Shown: positions 1 to 11,837, counted from the first letter of the stretch. The stretch: DNA of 64,000 nucleotides from Tetradesmus obliquus (GCA_030272155.1 CP126204.1:4393501-4457500); one strand, 5' to 3'. Notes: generated from the sequence alone by a model not told the origin. Numbers and translations are program-made.

Positions 1-1734
1 GCTTCCTGGTGGCTGCATGCCGCCTTGCTGCTGCTGCAGCGCAGCTACTGACTGGCATGCTTGAGGCAGGCAGTAGCAGCGGCAATGCTTCCGGCAGTCA
101 AGAGCAGCAGCAGCAGCAGCAGTGGGCTGGTGGAAAGACTGGAGGCGGCTCACATGGAAAGGGAGGGAAGAAGAAGCAAGCCGCGCAGGCAAAAGCAGCA
201 GCAGCAGCTGTAGAAGACAAGCCATTTGCAAAGCGTCGGCAGCAGCAGCAGCAGCGGGCGCAGGGCAGTGCTGCAAGCCAAGGCACTGCCGGCGCTACTG
301 GTGCTGCAACAGTAGCTGCAGTGGATGACATGCTGACTGTGATGGAGGCTTTTTTGCAGCATGTGCTGCCAGCAGCCCAGAGGGTGCTGCCAGCAGCAGC
401 AGAGGAGGCAGCAGCAGCGCAGCAGGGCCTGCCTGCAGGGCAGCAGCAGCAGCAGCAGCAGCAGCTTGGGGTGTTTTGTGGCCTGCTGCATTCGGTGCAG
501 CAGCTGCTGCTGGCGCTGCTGATGAGTGGTGAGCAGACTTCGCCAGCAGGGGTAGCACTGCACAGCTTGATGTATTTCAGTGCTGGCTGTGCATCTCCGC
601 GGGCTACCATGCGTCCTTGGGTGCATGTGTGAGAGCAGCTTGGATGCGAATCCGCTGCTGCGTGTGCCATGCTAACTCCACATGCATTATACTGCCTCTG
701 CCACTGCAGGCAGCAGCAGCGCCGAGCTGTCTTCTTTTCTGGCCCCCTTTGCACGGCAGCTGCTCGGCCCCGGCTGCAGATGGGCCAGCAGCACTTGGGG
801 CATCCTGGAAACGGTGCCCCTGCCGCCTGCTGCTGTTGGGGAGGCGTGGCAGCTGCTGCTGGCTGCTGCTCTGGCGCTGGAAGGTCAGGCATTCATGCCA
901 GGTAGGTGCGGGTGTTTTGTAGCGTGCTGAGGTTACCTGTGTTGGCTGTGCTGCATGCGTGTTGCCGACTGCACTGACGTTCGGCGGAAATAAGCCGTAT
1001 CCATCAAACAGATCGGTGAGTGTGTGTTCAGAGGGGGCCGGCGACCAGCAGCACCTGGGGCATCCTGGAGGGGGTGGCGCTGCCTGCTGCTGCTGTTGGG
1101 GAGGCGTGGCAGCTGCTGCTGGCTGCTGCACTGGCACTGGAAGGGCAGGCCTTCATGTCAGGTAGGTTGTTACGCTGTGAGTTGCCTGCCTTGGCTGTGC
1201 TGCATGCGCGTTACGGACTGCACTGGCATTCGGCGGATGTAAGCAGTATCCATCAAACAGATCGGTGAGTGCGGGTTCAGAGGGGCTGGCATGTGGCAGT
1301 GACATATAAGCATTATGTGTGGATGCTAGAGGCTAGAGGTGGAATGTACCTCACATACTGTTATGTGCTGGTGCTGGGGGGTTTGAACTTAGAGTCAGGT
1401 GGGGGTATGCCTGTGATCTGGCTACATGCTGTGCTGCTGTGTGCAAGTGAAGGCTGTGTTGAATGCATGTTGCAACTTCACTAGCATTCCGTGCCAGGTT
1501 TCATGACAGTGCACCCGATAGTCGCATGGCGGGTACCTGGACATCTCATGGACTGTCAACTCAGACATTCCTGCTGTGTTTGCAGGCAGCGCCCCACCAA
1601 ACATCCCTGCCCTTGCTGCCGCACTGAGCAGCAAAGCCAGCAGCAGAATCGCCCTGCTTGAGCTGCTGTGCTCAGCAGCAGCACACCCACCCAGCGCTAC
1701 CCATGCTGCTGCACCCCAGCAGCACCAACGCGGC

Positions 1735-1765
<31 letters not shown>

Positions 1766-2493
1766 ACATCCGGCGCTTCGGTGGTGTTTCCGAGCTGCAC
1801 AAAGCAGCGCTATGCATTGTAGCGGCTGTGCTGCGCTGCGGTGATGCATGTTGGGTGTGGCAGGATGTGCTGACTGCGCTGGATGCAGCAGTAAGAACTG
1901 CAGGGCCTGGCATCTTGTCACAGCCAGATCTGCTGCTGCAAATTGTACTGCTGTACTGCCAGACTGAACAGCAGCTAGCAGCTGACCTGTACCAGCAGGC
2001 AGTTCAACTTGATACCATACTGCTGGTGGATGTACCGCAGCAGCAGCAGCAGCAGCAGGTGAGTGCAGCAAGCGGCAGCAGTCATGGCCGGGCTGTAGCA
2101 CTAGCTGCTGCTGCAGCGCAACTGCCGCTGCCTAGTTGCATCTTGCATGCATTAGAGAAGTGTGGCAGAAGCATGCCAGCTGGCGTGCAGCCGGATCACA
2201 CAACAGCACAGTGGGTGGTGGCACATGCAGCACAGCTGCCGGGCACTGCACGGCTGCTGCTGCAGCGCTGGCTAGCTGAGCTGCTGCCAGCAAGCAGCAG
2301 CAACTCTGAAGCAGCCGGCAGCGGCGGCGCTGCTGCTGGCGGCCCACAGTTGCAGCAGGGGGCTTCAGCAGCTGCAGCAGCAGATGCAGAGCAGCAGCGA
2401 GAGGAGGGGTGTGCAGCACTGGTGGGACTGCTGCTGAAGTTCCCGGGTGCATTGCAGCTGGCAGTGCAGTTAGCTCGGGGCTGTATTGAAGCC

Positions 2494-2524
<31 letters not shown>

Positions 2525-5359
2525 TGGCGGGCTGGCTATGCATACTGACAGCAGCTGTGCGCAGCTTGGGCACAGGCAGCAGCACTGGCAGCAGCACTGG
2601 CAGCAGCACTGGCAGCAGCAGCAGCAGCAATGGTAGCTGTGCTGATTGGGATTATTTGAGCTACCTCAGTATGCAAGGCACAGGCTGTGAGGCTCTGATG
2701 GCTAGCAGCAGCAGTGTGAGGCTGCAGCAGCTACTGCTGGGGCCTGCTGGCTTGCTTGATCTCTGCAAGCGCTCGCTGCTGGCTGCTGCTGCCTCCGCTG
2801 GCAGTAGCTGGGGCAGCAGCATGGTGGTGTGGGCTTGCAGCAGCTGCCTGGTGGCTGCTGTTGATGCAGTGACAGCAGCAGCAGCAGCAGCAGAGGATGG
2901 GGCTGGTGAGGCTGTTGGGGTGGGGCTGCAGCTGGAGCAGCAGCTGCTGCAGTACGGCATCCAGCAGGTGAGCTGCTGTGGTGAGAGAGGTTGGTTAAAG
3001 AGACTTGCACTGGTGTTTATGCTCATGCTGCCGAAACCTGTAAGCTGCTGCAGTGCAGCATCCAGCAGGCGAGCTGCCAAAACCAACTAGCAGTCCTTGT
3101 CGCAATACTAGACAGCTGACACATGTACAGCAGGTGGCGCCGTGGAAAGGAGGAACTTTGGGTGGGCCTGGTCGGAATCCTGATGTGGCAGTGTTGCACA
3201 CGACCGTTGGCAGCACCATTCCATTGTTTCTAAGCCAGCGGCGACTTTCTAATCAACTGAAACCACTACTGTCATTGTCACTTGCACTGCTGCTGCGTGT
3301 TCCTCTCCTTCTGCCACAACAGCTGCACATGACTGCCACCTGTGTGGTGCAGCTACCAGCTGGCCACCCACTGCTGCCGCAGCTGCAGCTGGCAGCTGCA
3401 AACGCAGCCAACGCGCTGCTGCACGCGGCCCTGATGCAGCAGCAGGATTTAGCGCTGCTGCAGCTGCTGGTAGAGAGTCATGAGCTCAACCAGCTTATGG
3501 TGCAGCTGGCTGCTGCTGCTTTGGGCGGCAGCAGCAGCAGCAGCAATGCAAGCCTGCAGCAGCTGCCAGCTGCAACGCAGCATGACAGCAAGGTCATCCA
3601 GCTGGTGTGTACTGTCAGCAAGCAGCTCGGCATGAACAGCGGCAGCAGCAGCAACGTCTTGGATGAGGGCGACGGCTATGGCAGCAGCACTTTGGGTGCT
3701 CGGTTTGGCGTTGTATCGCCTGAGTGCCAGCTTGCAGCAGCTCTGCTGTGGCACCAGCATCAGCAGCTGCTGTCTCTGGCTGGCTGGCTTCCTGGTCAAA
3801 TTGTGTCTGGCCAGGTTGGTTATGGCAGCAGCAGCAGCAGCAGCCACCGGGTGCTGCCAGTCGAACGAGCTAGTTACAGCTTGCACATGCAGGCAGCAGC
3901 GCGGACGAATGCGGCGAATGGAGGTGATTCGGATGGAGAAGGGGGACAAGAGGCGGCAGTGTATGGATTGTCTGCAGTGCAGCTGCTGGTGCTGTCCCAG
4001 GGGTGTGGCGGAGGGCTGCTGCAGCTGCTGCTGCTGGACTCTGTACGGCTGCTGCTGCTGCAGCGCACAGCGGAGTCTAGGGCTAATAGCAGCAACCAAC
4101 CACAGCAGCGCTGGTGCTGGAAGGAGCTGCTTGCAGTGCTGCAAAATGCAGCAGCAGGCGCAGGCAGCAGCAGCAACAGCTTGCAGGCGGAGGCTGCGGT
4201 AGGGTGCCTAGCAGCTTTGTACGCTGCAGCAGCTGCAGATCTGCATGCTGTTGCTGCTGCTGCTGCAATTGAAGCAGCCGAAGGGGAGGATGACGAGGAT
4301 CACAGCACTGCAGCAGCAGCAGCAGCAGTGGCAGCAGCAGTTGCTGGAAGTCCTGCTTATGCTGTCGCCAGCAGTGCATGGAACAAGCAGCTCCTGCAGG
4401 ACTTACTGCAGCGGCTGTGCCAGCGGGCAGTGGCCCTGAGGGCAGCAGCACAGCAGGCGCAGCAGGCAGCAGCAGGCGGCGGCTGCTCCCAGCCAGCTGG
4501 AATGTGCAGCTGGCTCTTAGATGCCGACTGTCAACAGCAGTGCCAGGCATGGTGCTGCGATGCCCAGCTGCTGCTGAGCTACCTGCAGCTGGTACATGCA
4601 GCAGGCCCTGCAAAAGCAGCAGATGCTGCAGCAGCAAGCAGCAGCAGCGTTGCAGTTTGTGATGTACAGGCAAAGCTGCAGCAGCTGATCGAGCCAGTGC
4701 TGGAGCAGCAGCAGCTGGTGCAGTGCCTCTGTTGGGCAGCTGCACGCAGCAGCTGCGTGGATGAGTGTGTTATCAACGGCCATGGCCCTGGAGGCAGCTG
4801 TTATGGCTTTGAAGGTGCAGCACAGCAGCAGTTGTGGCAGCAGCAGGAGGAGCAGCGCACCATTGGCTACACACAGCAGCAGCAGCAGCAGCAGCCAGTC
4901 ATGCCGGCAGCAGCAGCAGCAGCAGCTTGCCTGCTGCAGTTGAGCCTCTCTGGGCTGTCTCTGCAGCTGCTGGCAGCGCTGCTGCATGCTGGCTGCTTCG
5001 GCCGGCAGCTGCCATGGCTGCAGCAGCAGCTGCAGCAGCAGATGTGGGCCGTATCCCAGCAGCAGCAACAGCAGCAGCAGGCTACATGTGTTCAAATTGC
5101 TGCTGCTGGTGGCACATCAGCAGCAGCAGCAGCAGCAGCACAAAGTGCGCTGCTGGCTGCAGGTGGCTTGCAGGCAATCAGTGCTGTAGAAGTTGTGGAT
5201 GGCTTGGCTGTTGGGCTGCTGAGGCCGTGTGTGGTGCAGCTGCTGATGATGGCAGCAGACGGGGCTGGCTATGCTGGCAGCAGCTGCCAAGAGCTGTTGG
5301 CTGTGGTTGCTGATATGAGCAAACAACAGCAGCAGCAGCAGCAGCAGCAGCATGAGTAG
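1..5359 (+). CDS. Large Q/A/S/L-rich alpha-helical protein, 5' end off window
   Basis: I do not recognise this protein. The proposed exons are <1-528, 710-901, 1586-2967, and a last exon starting at 3134 or 3353 (both are in-phase acceptors) and ending at the TAG at 5357-5359. The phases agree: 528 ends after one base of a Gly codon at a GTGAGC donor, 710 resumes it, 901/1586 repeat the pattern, and 2967 is phase 0. The frame is open to the left edge, so the N-terminus is missing. The product alternates leucine-rich helical stretches with Gln, Ala and Ser runs, which suggests an alpha-solenoid of HEAT/ARM type broken by low-complexity loops; this is inference. A Lys-rich patch (KGGKKKQ) lies in the first exon. 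Parts of exon 2, the exon 3 end and the last exon are tandemly copied nearby (separate entries). A TGTAA signal at 6285-6289 would give a 3' UTR of about 0.9 kb. Confidence 0.6.
777..1165 (+). repeat. Two-copy array of exon 2 3' half plus donor
   Basis: The 3' half of exon 2 with its GTAGGT donor (777-905) recurs about 260 bases downstream (1037-1165) with few changes; both encode a stretch beginning ASSTWGILE and ending GQAFM before the donor. The flanking intron is also repeated, including the 'catcaaacagatcggtgag' stretch at 1001-1021 and 1250-1269. The second copy lies in the intron. Confidence 0.85.
2941..3082 (+). repeat. Copy of exon 3 3' edge
   Basis: The exon 3 end with its donor (about 2944-2977) recurs in diverged form at about 3048-3080 in the following intron. 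In the copy the donor GT has become GC, so it looks inactive. Confidence 0.65.
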
Positions 5360-5821
5360 CATAACACAGGTGTGGTGCAGCTTACATATGGCCGCACTGC
5401 AGCTCACGGCTTGGCTGTTGGGCTGCTGAGGCCGTGTGCGGTGCAGCTGCTGCTGATGTCAGCAGACGGGGCTGGCTATGCTGGAGGCAGCTGCCAAGAG
5501 CTGCTGGCTGTGGTTGCTGATACGAGCAAACAACAACAGCAGCAGCGGCAGCAGCAGCAGCAGCAGCATGAGTAGCATAACCCAGGTGTGGTGACATATG
5601 GCCGCATTGCGGCTCACGGATTGGCTGTTGGGCTGCTGCGGCCGTGTGTGGTGCAGCTGCTGCTGATGGCAGCAGAAGGGCCTGGCTATGCTGGCAGCAG
5701 CTTTGCAAGCTTTCCAGGCAGGTGTGGCTGGCATGGTATGATGCTGCCTGGTGGTGAGGGCAGCAGGGCGTTGCAGTGAGCAGCTGCCAAGAGCTGCTGG
5801 GTGTGGTTGCTGATATGAGCA

Positions 5822-5854
<33 letters not shown>

Positions 5855-5870
5855 TTGAGTAGCAGGCCCT
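5201..5870 (+). repeat. Triplicated C-terminal coding segment
   Basis: Three tandem units begin at about 5201, 5408 and 5618 (periods 207 and 210). Each encodes a GLAVGLLRPC segment and an ELL(A/G)VVAD segment, then a CAG run and a stop (HE-TAG twice, LE-TAG in the third). The first stop ends the real reading frame, so units 2 and 3 lie in the 3' UTR. A small internal rearrangement around 5700-5780 separates unit 3 from the others. Confidence 0.85.
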
Positions 5871-6488
5871 AGGTGTGGTGCAGCTGGCATCTTGGCGCAC
5901 TGCGGTCCAGGGCTTCAGCCTGGCCCTAGCTAGGGCTACAGTCGGTTGACATGTTTGGTGAGGCTTCAATGTTTGCAGCAGACAACCGTGCAAGGGCCAC
6001 ATGTGTATGGCGAGAAGTGCGCAGTGAGCAACCTATTTGGATTTTGACATGCGCCTGGCAGGGTGTGCAGCCAGGAGTGTCATTCCTGTGCGTGGCATGC
6101 GCCAGCTCAGCACCACGGTGTCAGGGACCACTGTATGTGTGTGTGACGTACTCATTGCCTTTTTGTGGATTCGTGTAACAGGTGCTGTCTTGATTCGCAG
6201 GCTTCCTTGCACCTCCATAGGTGCCAGCGTTTCGTTGATGGCCACTGTCTCTGCTTTGAAATGCACGTCATGTGACACTGGGGTTGTAAGCATGCACCTC
6301 CCTGCTAGTGCCAGATGCTGGCAATGATCCAATACATGTGCATGCCACGTAGTGACAATTCTAGCCGTGCAGCAGCTACATTGTTGTGCTTCCTCTGTTC
6401 CTGCTGTTCAGCAGCAGCAAGCATTTGCCACCTGTCCTCCACATTCGTTTGCTGCACGCGTTTGGTCAACGACTCGTAGCAATCAACA

Positions 6489-6626
6489 ATGTTCCCGTCA
6501 CGTCCCAATCCTAAGAAGGCGTACAAGGAGCTGCGTTCAAACCTGCTGCTGTTCGGCTCCATCTGCGTGGCAGCTCGCTTGACGCCCTACATCCTGCACC
6601 TAGCGCAGAAGGCAGGATCTAATTGA
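6489..6626 (+). CDS. TOM6: TOM6-like small subunit of the mitochondrial import receptor
   Basis: This is a complete 45-residue ORF, ATG 6489 to TGA 6624-6626. It begins MFPSRPNPKKAYKELRS and continues with a hydrophobic segment (residues about 18-40) ending RLTPYILHLAQ. Plant TOM6, a tail-anchored stabiliser of the TOM complex in the outer mitochondrial membrane, has the same layout: MFP start, short basic part, K-x-LR, hydrophobic LFGS block, then (R)xxPY(I/V)L. The LLLFGS and LTPYIL matches are what identify it; I recalled the family from memory and could not align it. The start has A at -3 and T at +4. The ORF lies immediately upstream of the ASH2-like start on the same strand with an 11-base gap and no room for a separate promoter. 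Confidence 0.75.
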   Translation: MFPSRPNPKKAYKELRSNLLLFGSICVAARLTPYILHLAQKAGSN

Positions 6627-6637
6627 TCAGCGTCAGC

Positions 6638-7747
6638 ATGGACGAGCAGCTCGGCAAGCGTGGTGCTGAGAAGGAGGTTGAGCTGCCGGCCCGCAAGAAA
6701 GGCAAGAAGGGAGGCAGCAGCGCGCGTGGCAAAGACTCGCATGAGTCCGTCGAAGCGTTCAAAGACGATCTTGTGCGCGTGGTGCCCTACCGCAAGCCCA
6801 CAGCGGAGGACGATGTTGGAGCAGTAGTGCTGCTGTCCAAGCAGGACAAGGCACCGCAGCTGCAGCTCTCAGAGGACCGGCTGTCAGTAACAGGCCAGAA
6901 GGGATTCCGCAGCGTCCGTGCCACACACGGAGCGCACGAGGGCACCTTCTACTGCGAGGCCACAGTGCAGCACCTTGGCAGCACTGGCCACTGCCGCCTC
7001 GGCTGGTCCAGCAAGCGTGCAGAAATCAACGCGCCAGTTGGTTATGACGCGTTTGGGGTGGGTTACCGGGACCTAGAAGGCAGCAGCATCCACAAGGCGC
7101 TGCGCAGCAGCTACGGGGCAGCATACAGCGAGGGGGGTGTTATCGGGCTGCTGCTGCACATGCCGCCAGGCGGCCGGCCCATGGAGGCTCGCGCAGCACA
7201 GGTGGTGCGTTACAAGGGGCTGTTATATCAGGTTCAGGAGGACGAGCCGGAACCTAAACCGCTGCCTGGCAGCTTTGTAGGGTTCTTCAGGAACGGCCAG
7301 TGGCAGGGCAAGGCAGCAGAGGATTTGCTGGAGGGCACATACTACCCCACAGTGTCACTTTTCACGCTGCCAGAGCAAGCTGAGGGCGCCACAGTGACCA
7401 TGAACTTTGGGCCGAACTTCAAGTTCCCACCAGAGTTCACAGTGCTGGGGCTGCCAGCGGCTGAGCCAGTGAGTGCGCTGCCGGCTCAGGCAGCTGCTGC
7501 GGAGGCTGCTACTGCAGCTGAGCTGATGGGAGAGGACCCTGCTGCTGCAGCAGCAGCAGCAGCTGAGGCACCAGCTGAAGCAGCAGCAGCAGCAGCAGGG
7601 GATGCAGCGCCAGGCAAAGCAACTGGTGATGGTGGCAGCATTTCAGTAGCTGCAGCTGCCGAGCAGCAGCAGCAGGCTGGCGAGGCAGCAGTGCCTGCAG
7701 CAGCAGCAGCAGCAGCCCCTGGGTCACCACAGCTACCAGGCCTGTGA
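6638..7747 (+). CDS. ASH2: ASH2-like SPRY-domain subunit of a COMPASS-type H3K4 methyltransferase
   Basis: This is an intronless 369-residue protein. The ATG at 6638 has A at -3 and G at +4; the in-frame TTG upstream overlaps the TOM6 stop and is not a likely start. Residues about 1-40 are basic (ARKKGKKGG, nuclear-localisation-like). The SPRY domain spans roughly 42-265, with SEDRLSVTGQKGFRSVRATH, YCEATV, GWS and YDAFGVGYRDLEGS, and later a GSFVGFFRNG strand and NFGPNFKFPP, all in the order seen in ASH2L and plant ASH2R/TRAUCO. No PHD or winged-helix part is present, as in plant ASH2R. The last ~100 residues are an Ala/Gln tail encoded by GCA/CAG runs. By family role it would bind RbBP5 and stimulate H3K4 methylation in the nucleus. 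TGTAA signals lie at 7956-7960 and 8129-8133. Confidence 0.9.
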   Translation: MDEQLGKRGAEKEVELPARKKGKKGGSSARGKDSHESVEAFKDDLVRVVPYRKPTAEDDVGAVVLLSKQDKAPQLQLSEDRLSVTGQKGFRSVRATHGAHEGTFYCEATVQHLGSTGHCRLGWSSKRAEINAPVGYDAFGVGYRDLEGSSIHKALRSSYGAAYSEGGVIGLLLHMPPGGRPMEARAAQVVRYKGLLYQVQEDEPEPKPLPGSFVGFFRNGQWQGKAAEDLLEGTYYPTVSLFTLPEQAEGATVTMNFGPNFKFPPEFTVLGLPAAEPVSALPAQAAAAEAATAAELMGEDPAAAAAAAAEAPAEAAAAAAGDAAPGKATGDGGSISVAAAAEQQQQAGEAAVPAAAAAAAPGSPQLPGL

Positions 7748-9107
7748 CAGCAGACGGTGATGCTGGCTGACGCGCCTGACTTGCCAGCAGTAGTAGCAGC
7801 AGCAATGGCAGCAGCAGAGCAGCAGCGGTCGAAGTTGCTGAGTGTCATAGGTTCTAGGTGTTTTTAGGTGTTTTGGCAGTAGCTGCGGAGCCTAGGCCTG
7901 TATTGAGCAGCATCCGCGCAATGCCGCAGTGCTGTGCGCACCCGTTTCATGCTGTTGTAAGCGCAGTAGGATGGGGTTGCGGCATGGCTGACTGCTGCGA
8001 GGTGGTGTGTGACCAGGCGCTGACATACTGCACAGGTGCGCGTGTGTCTGACGTCGCTTGGGTTTCATGCCACACAGAGTGTTGGTCACGCCGAGTGTTG
8101 TGCACTTGGTGATGCTTTGCCGCGGGCATGTAACATGCTTTTGCTATGATGGCGTGCTGCTGCAGCCTAGGCCCGGGCAGCTGGCATGTTGCTGTGCGTG
8201 CAGCATACATGGTGTCACACAAGTGTGAGTGTTCACCATTTGGCAAGTGTTACCTGGTGACAAGGGCATTCCTCAGTGCTACAAATGCATAATGTTTTGC
8301 TCGCATTGAGCTGAGGATGCCGCACCTCAGCTGCACGTGTGCATTGTTTTGATGCGTGTGTTATGTTGCAGCAGCCTGTTTGTGGATCAGCATGTGTGTG
8401 CAAGCTGGCGTGTCTTGTTCAAGCACAGTGTGCTGTAGCTACAGCTGCGCAGTTGCAGCAGGTGCTGCGCTGCATTAATGGCAGCATGCTGTCAGCATGC
8501 GGCGGTTGACGCCACCAGCGGGCGTATGGCCGACGGTGATGCTTGCTAGGCTCAAAAAGTAACATGTTTCTAATGATGAGGAGTGTGAGCGAGGTTGGAG
8601 CGTGCACATTGAGCAGTTACAAGTTTGCCCCAGCAGTGCCCCGTCTGCCATGATGACTCAAAAAAATGGCCCTAACGTGCCTGGGATTTTCAAGGCCTCA
8701 AGTGCTGCTGGATACTGTATCTGCGAGCTCCTTCTGCAAGCAAGCCTTGCATGATGCGCAACTGCAACTGTCAGCAATCCACAGCAACTTCAAAGCCGGT
8801 GCCACGCAGCGTGCTACTAGCCACAAGTGCGCGGGCATCTATGCGTGCGCCCTTGCATCCAAATCTGTGACAGTATTATCATCATTCCATTAGCACATGA
8901 TGTGCTCAGCAGCTGAACTTGAGCCATCCACGGTCACCTCCACCGCGTGCCATGCATTGCAGCCAACGCTGCACATGTAAAGATGGACAGTCTATGTTCC
9001 AGAAGCTGCCCACCTCACCAAATAAAGAAAGTTGCCGATTGCTTTCCCACCAAGCTGGCTACCAGAGATGCTGCAGCACAAGTGCCAGCAGGCTACAGCT
9101 GGTCTAG
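7748..9107. other. Convergent 3' region between ASH2-like gene and sulfite oxidase
   Basis: No gene is seen here. The region holds the two 3' UTRs: plus-strand TGTAA at 7956-7960 and 8129-8133, minus-strand TGTAA (read as TTACA) at 8617-8621. A diverged copy of the sulfite oxidase last-exon tail sits at about 8920-9000. Confidence 0.6.
8617..8621 (-). terminator. Candidate polyadenylation signal for sulfite oxidase
   Basis: TGTAA on the minus strand, 487 bases past the stop; TGTAA is the usual chlorophyte poly(A) signal. Confidence 0.45.
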
Positions 9108-9160
9108 TCAGCCATCCACAGTCACCTCAACGGTGTGCCACGCATTGCAGCCGACGCCAC
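8920..9160 (-). repeat. Duplicated tail of sulfite oxidase last exon
   Basis: The 3' end of the last exon and following bases (about 9108-9160, containing the stop after VEVTVDG) recur diverged at about 8920-8970. The repeat extends into the flanking sequence (tgttcca-agctgcccac at both sites). Confidence 0.75.
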
Positions 9161-9262
9161 GCATGTTCCATATGCTGCCCACATCACTTGGCTGGCTGCT
9201 GTACTGCGCATCAACTGCCTTTACTTGCAGCACCACCACACGAGGCTGCTGCGCACAACCAA

Positions 9263-9320
<58 letters not shown>

Positions 9321-9849
9321 ACAGGCCTGCTGGCTATCAGCATCACCACCAGCCGGCACATTGCTTGCTGATTCTGTCTTGCTGCTGCTCGGGGTTTGAG
9401 TGCTGGCTCCCAGCTCTTTGTCACCATCATTTGCAATCCCCCGGCTGCTCCCAGCAGCAGTGCTGCCGCGCACGCCAGCTCCGATAACTGTATTTATCGC
9501 CTGCCCCAGCCCCACCACCTGTGCCGCTAAACCCACAACCGAAACCCTGGCCTCCCAAAACACCCACGCCCAGGCCCGGCCCTCTGGCTGCTGCACCCCG
9601 CCAGGTTTTTGCAGCTGCGCTGAAACCCAGGTTTTACCGGCATCCGCTGAAACCTCAACCCTAATGATGCTGTTGCCGCCGCCACTCCAGGCATAGCCTG
9701 CTGCAGTGATGCAGCCGGTGGCGTCGGGTTTTAGGGCTTCCCCGGGTTTAGGCTGCAGGAAGGCTGACTGTACCGGCATTGCCTGCATGGCTGGCACAGC
9801 TTGCCAGTTGGCCTTGACCTGAGGGAGGGCAGGCAAGCAGGCAGCAAGT

Positions 9850-9924
<75 letters not shown>

Positions 9925-10405
9925 TGTGCGGGATGTATCCTGTCTGAACACATCCCATCATGCCTGCAGAGAATGCCTGCAGAGTCAAAAGACACCTGAT
10001 GCAAGAGGGCTGTGTGCGACGAGCTGCTGGCACGAGTCCCTGCGCCCACACAGACGCATTACAGGTAGTTCTGTGACGGGCAGCGCACCTGCCAGTCATT
10101 ATTTGGCGGCAGCATCTTGTAGTCGCTCTGCTGCCAGTGCGAGGGCGCCTCATGTGGCGACAGCACGATGCGCTTCAGCCACTTGCAGCTGCGCACGCCT
10201 GCGTGGCCAGGCACCACGGCACGCACCGGGTAGCCGTGCTGGCCTGCGGCAGCAGCAGAAGCAGCAGTAAAACCAGCAACAGCGATCGCCCAGAATCTAA
10301 TCATAACCGTGAAGTGCGGAGAGACAAGCTGCATCGGAAGCGCATCTGCAGCATGGCCGGGCACCACGGCACGCACCGGCTAGCCGTGCTGGCCTGCAGC
10401 GACAG

Positions 10406-10478
<73 letters not shown>

Positions 10479-11791
10479 AGCAGCAACAGTAATCACTCAG
10501 TCACTGACACTTAGTAAGTCATCATGACCGTACAGTGCAGAGGGCCAAGCCGCATCTGCAGCATGGCCAGGCACCGCGGCACGCACCAGGTAGCCGTGCT
10601 GGCCTGGATCAGCAGCAGCAGGCGTACAAGCAGCAACAGTAATCACTCCTGAGGGTCAAGGATGGTAACAGCCAAACAAGCAAGCACCAATAGAGACCAG
10701 ACTGTAGTCGATCGCTGCATGAATTTGTTTGCTATCTGACACCCACGTGGCAGCCCCTGCCCATTCATGCGCAGCACCAAAACGCTACCACTGCTGCTCA
10801 GCATCTTGCACTGAAATTGACAGCAAGAAAGCGGCTACTTTCTCTATTCATGTCCACCAACAGCTGAGGCCGCACCTGGCAGCTCCTGCCCGTTCATGCG
10901 CAGTGCCAGGATGACATCACCGCTGCTGCTCAGCGCCTTGGCCACAGGAATGGACACCAGGAAGTGACTGTCAGGGCCAGCAGAGTCCCAGCCCTCAAGC
11001 CACACATGACACACCACAGGCTCTGTATCAGCAGCGCTGACTGTTAGCTTGCCAAACGGCGCATCGATCTGTTCTTCTGCTGCAGCATGTGGCTGCTGGG
11101 CCGCCAAGCTTCCGGCTGTGCCTGTTGCACCGCGCTTAAAAGATGCAGCCACACCAGTGGGAGCAGCAGCCAGCAGCGTAGGTTGCAGCGCCTGCAGCAG
11201 CTGCTGCTGTGCCCGCTGCTGCGCTGCCTCATACCGCTGCAGCAGCGCCGCAGTGGCCACGCCTGCTGCTGCTAGCACCTCTGTCAGCAGGGGTCCACTC
11301 CATACTGCTGTGCCAATGCCACAGGCCTCCCAGGGCCCTCCTTTCACCTGCAGCAGTCAGCAGCAGCAGCAGCAGCCAGTTACAGTCTCTGTAGTGTTAT
11401 TGGCTTGTCTGTTGACGGTGCATGCCCCTGTTGATACACAGCCTGCCAGTAACAAGGAGCCTTGCCAATGAGGCAACGTGTTTGAAGTAGGGTACAAACG
11501 CCAAAGCAACAGGTGCAACCGCACAAAAGCCACCAGTGGAGACAACGGTCGTTTGCTGGTCAACACGTGGGATCTGGCAGCCACATTGCTTCATAAACAG
11601 AGACGGGCAGCATTGCAATCTCACAACGTCAACTTGACCTAGCAGCAGCAGCAGCAGCAGCAGCGGCAGCGCACCTCCTTGAAGCGCAGCATGTCGTTGC
11701 GCCTGTTGCCCGCACACTGCAGCGTGGCCAGCACACTGTGCTGCTGGAAGCGATGCTGCAGATCACCCAGGCTCAGCACCACACTGCCCAC

Positions 11792-11837
<46 letters not shown>

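Noticed and set aside
98-4745. Long minus-strand Cys/Leu-rich open frames opposite the Q-rich gene
   Set aside because: CAG runs read as CTG (Leu), TGC (Cys) or GCT (Ala) on the other strand, which keeps antisense frames open; they lack phase-consistent exons or domains.
1586-5359. Assigning the first gene to a named trafficking subunit such as AP5B1
   Set aside because: The helical, leucine-rich layout is suggestive but I saw no diagnostic motif; a profile search would be needed.
6623-6637. Upstream start (TTG, five codons earlier) for the ASH2-like protein
   Set aside because: A TTG start is not expected in a nuclear gene, it overlaps the TOM6 stop, and the ATG at 6638 has good context.
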